Below, piece after piece: positions 1 through 11,400 of a stretch of 64,000 bases of DNA. The stretch comes from Clavelina lepadiformis (lineage: Eukaryota > Chordata > Ascidiacea > Aplousobranchia > Clavelinidae): positions 6,510,001-6,574,000 of the forward strand of contig NC_135242.1 in the NCBI RefSeq assembly GCF_947623445.1, written 5' to 3'. A program made the translations under genes and the position numbers. Positions within the stretch are counted from its first letter, which is position 1, and each line of letters starts with the position of its first letter. The notes under the pieces are model-generated. The model was not told the DNA's origin. It saw nothing but the letters and a program-made list of their open reading frames with translations, and did no database searches.

Positions 1-378
1 AAAAAAAAAATTAAAGCGATTTCTATGTCAGATAATTAGTCGGTACAAGCTAGCAAAAAGATAGAGTGACACATTTTTAGCGTTCGAATCATCACACTGG
101 CTGCTAATGAAATGCAACAGTGATCTTTAACAGGTCTTACGACTGTTTTATTACCTCATGTCAATAAATCAAACGAGAAAAACACTGAAAACCTTTTCAC
201 ATTTCCCATGTGTTTTTTCTTAATCTTTGCCGTATTGGATGTTTTTCGTCAACGAAGAACGTTAGTTATAAAAACGTAGGAATATATGTTGCATAAAAGA
301 AATTCTTGAAATTTATTAACATGCACAGCATTCGTTGTTCCTCCTTATTATATTTTGACCTTTTGTGTCTATTTTTAG

Positions 379-1114
379 GTAAAGTGAATTTTAAAGAATT
401 TGTCTGTGGATTATCGGTCACCACAAGGGGAACTCCCGACGAAAAACTAACTTGGACCTTTAACGTATATGACGTCAATCAAGATGGGACAATCACACTT
501 GACGAAATGAATGAAATTATGCGGGTAAGAGTTGAAGTCTGCTAAAAGTCTAACGCAAGCCCGTATACAATTTGCCTCGGTTTAGTTGTTGTTGTTGTTT
601 GGTGACCTTGAAAATGATAATGCTGCTTTTCAAATTATCAGGCTATTTATGCCATAAATGGAATTACTGAATCGGAACAATTAAGGTTTGGAAACGAAGC
701 TTTTGAAGGCTTAGACGCCAATGGGGATGGTGAGATATTCTAAGACAATACTGAACTTAAATGCCAAATAGGTCATCTACTGTATACTTTTTTTTTACTA
801 TTTTTATGCATATATAACTTAAATATGTAACATCTGCAATTGTTGCTGACAACCACATAAATTAGAAAAACTAAGATCTATAAGTAACGAGACTTTACTA
901 CGCAAAATTCCACATATAAAACTTAATGTGATCATATTTACTATTTTCTTAGGGTATTACTATAGCTACTTATGCCGGCGGGAATGACAAAAGTTTCAGC
1001 TTTTCAGCTTTTCTTACAGGTTACATATCCGTGTCTGAGTTTGTTAAAGGAGTAAAAAGAGACAAACGGCTGGTTGAATTTCTGGATAAAACGGTTGTTA
1101 CGGTCACGAAATAA
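379..1114 (+). CDS. Neuronal calcium sensor family protein, 3' part (gene 1)
   Basis: Coding exons at 379-524, 642-729 and 1020-1114 (stop TAA 1112-1114) join in phase 1-0-1. Earlier exons, including the start, must lie left of the window. Seen: the end of EF-hand 2, then complete EF-hand loops 3 (D-V-N-Q-D-G..E) and 4 (D-A-N-G-D-G..E) with canonical calcium-ligand positions. The segment GTPDEKLTWTFNVYDVNQDG matches the NCS/hippocalcin/recoverin family, which consists of calcium-myristoyl switch proteins acting at membranes in neurons and photoreceptors. The C-terminal tail (KTVVTVTK) is not one I recognise. The tandem neighbour at 4688-7200 has the same intron phases and a 146-nt exon at the same position, so the two are likely duplicates. 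The subfamily (NCS-1, hippocalcin or recoverin type) cannot be set from this fragment. Confidence 0.85.
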
Positions 1115-1477
1115 CGACAAACCGCCGCTTATCGTTCACTTTTCTAATCCTTCGCACCACTTGAGGACGACGAAATACTTATCGCCGTGCTCTATGACTT
1201 GACATGATACTTTTAGAATTTTTTTAACATCAACGTAACCAGTTAGAATACAATGAAGAAACGATGAACAATAATACCGGTGAATTATCTTACAATCTAT
1301 GAGCATAGTATTGGCTTAATTACTCACCTACCTTTAAGGTGATTTATTTAATTACATACCCCCGAGTTATATCATTATTTTTCTATTGTTTCTTTTTGTA
1401 TTTTTGCAAGTACTATACGTCTGTTTAATTGATGTACGCCATCATGATTTATTCTTTGCAACGTTGATGCTCTAACG

Positions 1478-2306
1478 CAGGGCTTCTCAAACTTTTTTGT
1501 TCTGCGACCCCATTTTGAAAAAGATATTTCTATGCGACCCCATTATGGGGACATTCACGTTAATGACATTAAAACGGGGTTAGTTCTTTTGTCTATTAAG
1601 ACTAGGGTTAATTAGGATATCAATAATTTATTAATATAATATATGATAATATATATTATATATTAATATATCTATTCCATCTTCATAACTACAAGTAAAT
1701 CCATTATTGCAAAAATGAGTCATTATATTTTCTTTTTCTTTCTGACTTATCTATTGTTTTCTTTGTGCTTCCATTGTTACCACATGAATCTACGAAGCCT
1801 AACCACTGATCCATACTAAATTAATCTTGTAACTGCTTTAAACTTTAGCCTAGGTTCCTTCAGAAACTAGTTACTAGGCTACTCTGAAATCGTAATGCGA
1901 GCGGTAAGGTTACTTTTGGTCAGCACGTTACAGCAATGATAGCGTAACAATGCATCAATTGTTACGATTGGTTATATTTTATCGTTCGACATTTCACACC
2001 AACGGTTGCGGTCAATCCGTCAAAAACACATTTCTTGGAAATGGATAGCCTATTAACATGACAATAAAAATATTTAATAGCCTTTTTCCATGTGCACAGG
2101 CCGGGCTGGTTGTAAAGTCATCAAGGACCGCTTACATAACGGCCCTAAAATGCAGTCATTTCCATGTGATTTTTTGAAAAACTTGGCCACTTCAGATTGA
2201 CATCATGGCAAGACTACAACCTACCGGCACTAGACTAAAATTACGACCCCAAAATTTCATTACGCGACCCCATTTGGGGTCGCGACCCATAGTTTGAGAA
2301 GCCCTG
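1478..2306. mobile_element. hAT-type non-autonomous DNA transposon (829 bp)
   Basis: The left end CAGGGCTTCTCAAACT and the right end GTTTGAGAAGCCCTG are terminal inverted repeats. They are flanked by an exact 8-bp target-site duplication, CTCTAACG, at 1470-1477 and 2307-2314. An 8-bp duplication and a CAG...CTG end are hAT superfamily hallmarks. The GCGACCCC motif recurs just inside both ends. No transposase frame is present. Confidence 0.93.
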
Positions 2307-4028
2307 CTCTAACGTACGCACGTGGCGACTGAAATAGCCTATACATTTTTATTGTTGTTTTATATCGGGTTTATCCTTTATCAGGATGGCCATAAGTGTA
2401 TTTCATATTCATGTATAGACTGAATGTAGTGGCTGCGTTCAGTATTTAACGTTGTTTTTGCGATCTGTAAACCCCTCAGAAATGGGATCATTTTTGTAAT
2501 TAATTAATTACGAAATGGAATTTTACATTGTTTTCATTGTATTACGTTGGACTTTTCATACGAACAGGTCCTGATCATTGTAAATTGCTGCATCCAGGAA
2601 TCCTTCCTGGTGCTTTGTGTTGATGTGTATGAACGCATTGGTGTATTTTGAATATCTTTTTCACTGGAATTTTTAATTGCTTCTACTTTCTATTAGCTAA
2701 TAATTTCTAATGATGCGTCTAAGACAAGAAATATCACAATAGTGGTTTCATGTTAACGCCAATTTAATACACAATACTTTTTAGAAAGAAATCAATAAAC
2801 AATGATCTATATATTATGACATGCCATAAGCCAATTTTTACTGCTTAGCAGAGCGTTGCGTTTGTACTTGACTGAACTCTGCGTATGGCAAAACTAGAAA
2901 TAAAATATGCTAATACTGTTTGTATTTTTCTTACACACCAAGTTGAGTTGTTTTACTCCTTTTTCGACTTTTACTTTTATACCAGTGATGACATCAATGG
3001 CACGTCTGTGGTACAGCCAGAATTATGCATCCTTGAATGGTTCGATATATTGCACCTCGAATGCTTGCCTTATTACAGCGTGTTCAACAGTGTGCGGTAA
3101 TCTCGACACTGTGGAGGGCTTTCTCGTAATCTATAATGACCTGGATGAACAACGGTAACCTCAACTTTTTCGTTCGACTATAAATCACTGTATTTGTGTT
3201 AGAATAGAAATGTGGTCTATGCCTCTATGGCATTGTAGTCCTGCCAAAATCTGGTTTGTTCTTTTGGTTGTTGTTCGTCGAAATAGTCTGTTGAAGATTA
3301 CCTTCGTGAACATTTTGTTACACTTGACACAGTTAGGAATATATGGGCCGATATATCTTCAGCAGGTATGCTCTGTCGTCCTCCGTCTATACCAAGATAG
3401 TATTCGAACTTTTCCATTGTTTCTGCCTTATCTAAGTAGTGTGCGAGGATCTTCCAGAGTTGCTCTCAGTCTGACTACAAAATCTCAGATGTTATACCTT
3501 TTTAGCCGGTATTTTATCGTTTTGCTTGCGCAAGGATTGAACTGCATCTACGCGAGCAACAAAGGCGACTTCAAAGATCTCCAAGAAACTGGGAATCTTG
3601 AATTGAAAATAACAAATGGAAGTGGGTGGATGAATAGACCAAGATCCAGGGTAGACTAGAGGGCGCACTGTCAGTCTTTGACCAGTGGTGCCAAAACGAC
3701 ACTCGACAGACCGTTCGTTCAATGTTCTCAACTTCATTTGACAAAATTATGGCCAATTTTACTTAGTGTTTGTGCAAAAAGTTTAGCAAGTAAACTTTAG
3801 CCTGTCACTTTTTCACCGGAAAAATCGTTTTTTAGTAGGCTATAGTATTTTTTCATAATTTCTTGTTAAATTTGCAATGTATAGTAGCATAATCTAATCT
3901 AAATCTTCGTTTTAATCTACGTTAGCTAAACCCTAAACCGCTTAAATCGACTTTTTGCATACCAAATAAAAAAGCTTAAGTAAGCCCTTCAGCTATCGAA
4001 ATTCGTACCAAACGATGAACAAAAGCCC

Positions 4029-4307
4029 CAGAGGTGGAGTGAGACTGGGTGGGGTCCATGGCTTAAATTGAGCCAGAAGCCCCTTCACAGAGAAATAAAA
4101 GAAAATGCCCGACGTTAAATTTTCTTAATGAATACACAAAGACGTAGTGTTTAATAAAAACATACTTTATCATCAAAAAACGACAGACACCAAAATTAAA
4201 TCATACCTGTCGTTATAAGTACTTGTTTTCCAACGCGTTATCGGGCCCTTCAAAAATCTGGGGACCCTGGCCGCAGCTTTGTCAGCCATCCCCTTAATCC
4301 GCCACTG
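4029..4307. mobile_element. hAT-type MITE (279 bp), older copy
   Basis: Imperfect terminal inverted repeats: CAGAGGTGGAGTGAG at the left, and CAGTGGCGGATTAAG as the reverse complement of the right end. Flanking 8-mers AAAAGCCC (4021-4028) and GAAAGCCT (4308-4315) match at 6 of 8 positions, as expected for a decayed target-site duplication. No coding capacity. Confidence 0.7.
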
Positions 4308-4687
4308 GAAAGCCTGTCCAAAGCGTCCATGTTCCTTGCGGTTCATTCAATTTGGCTAGTATTTCCTGGAAACTATGGGAATATTTCATGAGTGTTAGAA
4401 AAGAGAAGTTGAAAAGCGATGTTGGCCAAGCGTGACGGTTCTAAGTGATAGAAGGCTCACTGCTCACATTCTGCTGTGCTGCGACTTCTCGTTGCTGTGA
4501 GTAGGCAATTGATAGGTGAACTTTATTATAAATTTGCCAGAAGGCATACTTACTCGACGAATAGATTTAATATAATAGGTGGCTCAGAAAAACAGAAAAG
4601 TCTTTATCAAAGCTGCATTGAACAAACCTCAAGAGTTGTTATATTTTGTTAACATACTTCGATCATCTGTTTAACGCACACCACAAA

Positions 4688-7200
4688 ATGGGACAAACTA
4701 ACGGTACGCTAAAGCCGAAAGCAGTAGAAGATTTGATGCGAATGACGGATTTTAATGATAAGGAACTAAACCAATGGTACCAGGAGTTTCAAAAGGTAAG
4801 CTTTGAAAGTGTTTCAAAATATCTTTGCTCTAGTTACGATCTACGAAATAAGTTGACCTGAAAAGTGAAAGCGGTATTTTATTGTTGTATAGCTCCATAG
4901 TGTGTTCTTAATTGCCGCAATATATATCCGAGGGCCCTATACGTACCAAGCATGAAACAAATAGCATGATTGAAAATATTATGGGTTGCAGTTATAAAAA
5001 CTGTTTTGTACCAAAAGTATTACCGTACATTTACATTCTTTTAAACCTGCAATGACGAGCAACCTTGCTTAAAAACCTCAACTTCAGCACCTCATGAACG
5101 CGTTAGCAACGTACTGGCTCCAGTTATACACAAATAAGCTTATTTGTACTTGTACACATATAGACTTACAATTGTAAATACATAACTTATAGTTTCAGAA
5201 GACGGATACGGTAAGTAACATGCTGGCAGGTATATGGAATATCGCCAGGGTTTTGCGTATAAATAACCATTTGTGATTGAAAACACATCAAGAAAAGACG
5301 GCTTTTCTGTTTTCACAAAGATGCGCTTCACTTCATCAATATTTGATAAATATTGTTTATTCATGAACGTATTTACTGCAGAGAGAAATGTGCTAAAATT
5401 CGTTATAGGCCGACAATGGCTGCAGATGCAGTTCATGTGCTTTGTGCCGATGCAGACTATATGTGTATTTCACCATTTTACAGATTTCTTATTATACTCC
5501 AGGGGGTAAGCTTATATCCGGTATATGTTTTAAGACAAATGAGTAAAATTACAAACGGTTTGGTAACTTTACTTTCATATCTGTTCCAGGACGCACCCAA
5601 AGGGCATTTATCAAAGTCGGAATTCGTAAAAATGTTCAGAAACCTCTTTCCAGAAAGCGACCCAAGTCAGTTCGCCGATCACGTATTTCGGACGTTTGAT
5701 GTCAACAAAGACGGTATAACTAATTAGCTAAGAATGAGTCTCGTCTGACAATGAGTCTTGTTTAACTTTATAAAGACGCTGGAAACTGCTTTCAGGTGTT
5801 CTCAATTTTCGTGAGTTCATTATTGGACTCTCGCTAACTCTCAAGGGAACATTTGATGAAAAGCTTTTCTGGGCATTCAAAATTTACGACGTCGATGGCA
5901 ATGGTTTCATCAGCCAATCGGAATTAAACGAAATTATCGCGGTATGTATCTGGTAGTCAAAGGACAATTAATTATGTAATTACTGATTAGATTAGTCAGC
6001 CTAACGAGCAATTCAAAAGTTTATTGAAATTTGTTTATGGACAATTGCTACTGTATTAACACTCACAATCGCTCAACGTCTCAAATAGCGTCTGTGTGGT
6101 CCCGTACCGGCGACAAGCAAGCATTTAAATGTTGTGTTCGTATGTTGTTTTGTCATGGGTCAACGTTGTATTGACATGCTGTGCTTATTCTTCCAAATTC
6201 TCTGCATTGCAAACTGCTTTTAGCCCTAAAATCTTACAGTTCAGCCATTATCTTCTGCCTCAAGTTTCGAAACGAATTAAACGTTACACAACATGTTTGC
6301 TGAATGAAGGCAACGCATTTGTGGCGTATCGTCATTGTTTGACATTATGCCGTAAAGTAGCAAAACATTCCCAGTTATGGGATTTCAAAATAAATATTTA
6401 ATGAATTTGGTTCATTAAAACTGCAGATAAAGTGTTTCCGAAATGTTGTGTAGCTCGGATGTATGTATTGTGTTAATGCAAAACCCTATACGTAGTTGAA
6501 AGGAATTTGTATGTTAGCGCACTGTAACTTGCTTTAAAGTCACAAGCAAAAGTGCAGAATAAGATTTAAGTTTTGGCTTAATTCAGCTATGCCCAACCGA
6601 AATACCTTAGTGGGCCAAAAACGTCACTAATTCAATTCGGGCCGCACATTGCCACCACCTAACCACAGAAACACAGTACTAACAACACGCACAATAACCT
6701 ACGTTATGACGCTCAAGTAATTTGTACATGGATCAAATAATAATTAATCAACGACACATTTTCATTCATATTTCGTACACATAAACTTTCCATATAATAC
6801 AACGATACCAACACCATAGTCACACAAAACCTTCAAAAGGGTCCCATGCGGCCCGCGGGTCGGACATAGCTGGCTTAATGTTAGGTATTGTGTAGGCCGT
6901 AGGGTGTTGTAGCTTTACAAGCTTATAATTTTACATAAAACGCTTTTGGCAGGCAATGCTGGCGCTCTGCAGAACAAAATTTCCGGCAATGTTGGCAGAA
7001 GAATTAATTCTAACCCTGGATAAAAATAATGATGGTTGGTATAAACAAAAACTGTTCTGTAATCAAGTTAAACCCGCTAAATTTTGTTATTATTTTCAAT
7101 AGGTCAAGTGTCTTGGGCGGAATTTCGCAAGGGTGTAAACGAAAACAAGAGCCTCACGAAATTGCTGAAGGAGGCGCTTGATTGTGTCACACCCGCTTGA
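4688..7200 (+). CDS. Neuronal calcium sensor family protein (gene 2), complete
   Basis: Exons 4688-4795, 5590-5713, 5796-5941, 6953-7034 and 7103-7200 give 185 residues with every junction in phase. The start at 4688 is chosen because Met-Gly followed by a polar stretch ([11 protein letters not shown]) is the N-myristoylation signal of the family; an upstream in-frame ATG at 4646 would bury it. EF-hand 1 is degenerate, as in all NCS proteins (here DAPKGHL). EF-hands 2 (DVNKDGVLNFRE), 3 ([12 protein letters not shown]) and 4 (DKNNDGQVSWAE) keep all calcium ligands. It resembles hippocalcin/NCS-1 in length and layout. The expected role is a calcium-dependent membrane switch. A hAT MITE sits in the intron between 5941 and 6953. 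A polyadenylation signal lies at 7814-7819. Confidence 0.92.
6584..6872. mobile_element. hAT-type MITE (289 bp) in an NCS gene intron
   Basis: Left end CAGCTATGCCCAACC and right end GGTCGGACATAGCTG form terminal inverted repeats. Flanking 8-mers GCTTAATT (6576-6583) and GCTTAATG (6873-6880) match at 7 of 8. No coding capacity. Confidence 0.88.
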
Positions 7201-7813
7201 GCGTGATATTTGGCGCGCGTAAGATCATGCTTTGTGCCCTCAGTTCCTAGAATTTTGATTTTTTACCTAACTGTACGGATTTTTTTCTTTGAAAACAAAT
7301 ACATTGCTTACTTGTCGTGTACATTTGTTTATCTATGCTCGACCAACCGCGTTGTATCATGGTTTCACCTAACTTTTAACTCAACAAGATAAGCCTAAGC
7401 AAGCGAACGGTTTTGATTAATAGATGCCAAAACCAATTTCTTAAGTGGCCTAAAACAGAAAGTTAACTTGTGTAGTGCTGTTGTTATTTTTATTCCAAAA
7501 CGCAGAAATTGATCTTCACGCGAGTTTCAATTGTGAACAGGACTTGGTACGGTGGTGTGCGTGCAAAGCCGGTCTTGTACGATTGCAAATGATTAGAAAG
7601 TCAAAAACGGTTTACAAAACAACAGTTACAAAAAAGGACACACACCTATACCTAGTTTATAGAGAAGCACAAAAGCCCAAAGCTCCTTAAATTTAGGTTT
7701 AGGCAGGCTCACACAAGAAGTTGCGCTATCGCTTAAAATGCAGTTATTGAAGTCCAAGAAGCATAAAACACATAGGCGACGGTGAAAAACTTTTAAACGA
7801 AATGAATATTTTC

Positions 7814-7819
7814 AATAAA
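7814..7819 (+). promoter_or_regulatory. Polyadenylation signal AATAAA of NCS gene 2
   Basis: AATAAA lies about 610 bases after the NCS gene 2 stop codon and before the convergent RB1CC1 3' end. Confidence 0.6.
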
Positions 7820-8334
7820 ATGAAATTAATTCTTTTCCAATAAGTACAAACGTTATCGTTCAGAACATGCCTTATCTTTGATGTATTCATTTCTTTGATG
7901 AAATTTGTCACGCTATAAAACTAACTTGTTGTTTAATACAACTAAGCTAAAGTCCTTGCAAGTAAGGTGAAAATGGGGCTGTGGCGTAAACACTTGCACG
8001 ACCCTCATAATCCGCAGATCGTTGTCTAATTGGATAACAACAATGTGCGGACAATTAACATTGGGGCAGTAATGACATCAACGAAACAAACGTCACAGTT
8101 ACAAACATAAAAAATCAAACTAATAAGAGAAGTACACAAAAGCGACAAAAACAACGGAGACAGGAAAACAGGACAGTGATCCAACATAGAAGCGTAGCAA
8201 GACATAAGTATTGACGCAAAGGAGAAATAATTACAAACCAGGATTCAAATACCATCACCATGCTGAATTAACAATTAAACACTGAGGTCGTTTTAAAAGC
8301 CCAGTCCGGGAAACCTTATCGCTTGGACAGGCAA

Positions 8335-8340
8335 TTTATT
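8335..8340 (-). promoter_or_regulatory. Polyadenylation signal AATAAA of RB1CC1
   Basis: AATAAA on the minus strand, about 92 bases after the RB1CC1 stop codon at 8432-8434. Confidence 0.7.
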
Positions 8341-8431
8341 AAGGTCTTTGGATGAAAGATTCGGTTTTAAACTTTTAATAAGCAGGAGGCTGGATTTTCA
8401 GGAAAATGTACCAAAACGTTATGTAAAAGAT

Positions 8432-11400
8432 TTACTTGTAAGCAGCGACTTTGACGCGATAGAACTTGGTATCAACTTCAACGTGGAAACGATTGGTTGC
8501 CTTTCTCGCTTTGCAATATTCTTTTTCGATGAACTTCGCTAGGACCCAGACTTTCGGGTTTTGCGATGTATCTAAAAGCAAAAAAGATAAATTTAGCACG
8601 AGCCGTTGTCAGTGAAATGACCGAAATAACAAAATCAAACCAACCATTGGTGGCCAATGACAGTTCGTTGATCGAATCAGTGTGAAGAAAATGCAAGGTG
8701 TGACCGAATGAAAGGACAACATAGTGGCGATATTGTTGGTGGTATGTTACTAGCACCAGATCGCCTTTTTTGAAACTGCAAAATACATTACAGTGGAAAC
8801 CAGTTAACTCGACTTCGTTTATATTGAAATTTCCAATAATTCAAAGCAATTTGGCTGGTGCCGGAAAATCGTCCAAGAAAATGCATGTAAACAGCCGATG
8901 ATAACTGGAAGCTCTTTAACTCGAAGTGTTTTCCAACTACTAACTACTGAGACCAGTTACGTCGAAATTAATCCGATGATGTCGATTCGCTTTGATTTTG
9001 TAAATAGTTTGTAGTAACGCTTTTACTGCTGTTTACCGTTTTTTTAATATACCGCTTTTAGATCAAACAAGTTTTACTTCTACCAAAAAGGAACCTAGCG
9101 GAAAAAAGCCCAGAAATTAATCGCTAAAAAGCATTTATTACCCACTAACCACGTTATCGGGGTAACTGCCACTAATTTTTCCAACTTGGGACAATTTGAC
9201 GTAACTTAATCTTCAACTTTGAGTTAACGAGCTCCCACTGTGTCATTCTAACGGCCAAAGCTGTTCTTTAATTTGAATTTTTCCATACACGCTCACATAA
9301 GCCTAAGTAGCCTGGATGTTATTCTTCACTGTGTAGCGAGCAGCGTATTGGAGGGCCATAAGATTATATAGTAACCCCGCTACTTTTGGATGGGGGATCA
9401 CGTGCCGTTACTATATTTCTTGTACTACTATGTTCTTGTTATGTTGCTATGTATGTTCTGGTTTCTACTATGCCGTTACTATATGTTTGTTTTTGCGTTG
9501 ATATGTTCATTTTTGAAATCACACGAGTTGACAAAATGAATATTAAACAGCGGGTAGTTACCAACAAGGATCCTCAAAACATGTAACCTCTTACTTCAAA
9601 CGTTCAAACAAAAGTTAAACAATGACGTAAAGAATCTTTTTAATGTGAGCAAAGCCTCATCTTCAGAAATACACCACCATGAATAACTGCTGATGACTGA
9701 AAATGCTGACTTAACTGGTATCACTAATTCGGCTTCTGTTCTAAACTTTCTCTCGAAAATAACATTTCATCTTTAGCACCCCACTTCCTGGATATCTCCA
9801 TGAAATGGGCCCTCTGAAAATTTAAACCTCGACTGCTGTTATAAGCATGCTTTAGATGCAATGTTTGATTGGTAACTAACAGCTAATCGATAGCTTCATT
9901 GATGCGTTTTAATAATGTCACTTACTTCACTATTGCTATCTTATCCCGTTCTTTGTCAGACGTTGATGATGTCATAGACTGCGTGACGTCATTGGAAACA
10001 ATAGATGACGTCGAGGCCCTTTGCTCATCGAGGAGTTGTTTCAGGCGGTTGATCTCAGCATTCTTTTCTAATGTCACTTGTTGTAATGCAGAAGTAACAA
10101 GAACCTGTAATTAGTGGACTACAGTTAAGCTTTTTTCACATGTATTGTAGTTGTAGGCTAGTAAGTTGTTAAACTTTAATTTTTAATGATTGTTATTTTT
10201 CAAATTTCATCTATATTTCCATTGTATTTAACGGTATTTTCATTTATGACTTAACTTTTTTTAAATTGATATTGCAACACAGAACACCCAACTATGAAAA
10301 CATGTAACGCTACCTGTCTTCTTTTCATCGCTTCCACATCACTCCTATTAAACGAGGTCTTCATAGTGAGCTTCTCTTTTTTCGACTCTGCTCTATATGA
10401 CATCATCATTTCATCATCAACCTTTGTGCGTTTTGATTCCATTTCTTCATTGGATGATGACATCGCCGATGATGTCATCATCGCCTCACCAAAGGATGGG
10501 TTTATGCTGAACCGGTTAACTTTAGCACTTAATTCAGTGTTTTGCAGGAGAATCTTTTCCAGCTCTTTTTCCAACCTTTAAATGAATTGACAATAACCAA
10601 TGCTAAAGCATAATAAACAGAGAAATACAGCACTAATAAACAATCAAAATGAGATTAGAAGAATTGTAAAGAATCTGGCTTCCAGCAATAATTTAAAAAG
10701 GTAAATAGTCAGTAAACAGGAAATGTTTTAATACAAACTGATATAAAACTTTTTTCATTAACAATTCATACACACTTCATTAAAGACATTAAAACATATG
10801 GCTAATTGCAGTTGATGACAGACATACAAAGAAAAATGTCTTAAAAAATTAATACAGTATGACCAAACAGAACCTCTGTTTTTCCATCTGATGGTCTACA
10901 GTGAGCTTGTCAACAGCATCCTTGTGGCTCTCTGATAAAATGATAGTAACAAATTAAATACGCTTTTCTACATAATATTTCTGGAATAATGACATTTCAT
11001 GGAGAGTAAGTAGATTAATTAACGTACTAAACGATTAAAATTCATAAGATAACTACTCAACTAATGTATATGATTTGCAGCATATGTTTGTTAGAAATTA
11101 ATAGATTCGGTTATTTCATAACCATTACCTACCTTCTTGTTGAGACATTTTAAGTTTATATTCTTCAACCATGTTTTCGGCAGATACAATTGCTTCAAGT
11201 CGATCAGCTTGCAGTTCGTCTTGTTCCTCACTGCACAATATAATAAGTTGAGAAAAAAACCTATCGACAGAGAGAGAGGATGCTTGTTAAATCAACTTTT
11301 CTTCACTTACACTTTATACAACTTAAAGTAATTTAATTGGTCGCTGCAGCTTTCAGTTAACAAGATTACACTACAATAATTCTCAGTTGAAAAATGAAGT

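Larger units (their letters stand above)
1115..4687. other. Intergenic region between the two NCS genes
   Basis: This holds two hAT-type non-autonomous elements (1478-2306 and 4029-4307, listed separately). Open frames at 2885-3659 on the plus strand show no recognisable domain or convincing splice context. No RNA gene is visible. Confidence 0.6.

Noticed and set aside
2907..3659. Plus-strand open frames of 83 and 149 residues
   Set aside because: Hydrophobic, low-complexity translation with no domain, no convincing splice context and overlapping antisense frames; likely chance or transposon debris.
7475..7690. 71-residue plus-strand frame after NCS gene 2
   Set aside because: It lies in the predicted 3' UTR of NCS gene 2, before its AATAAA, and resembles no family.
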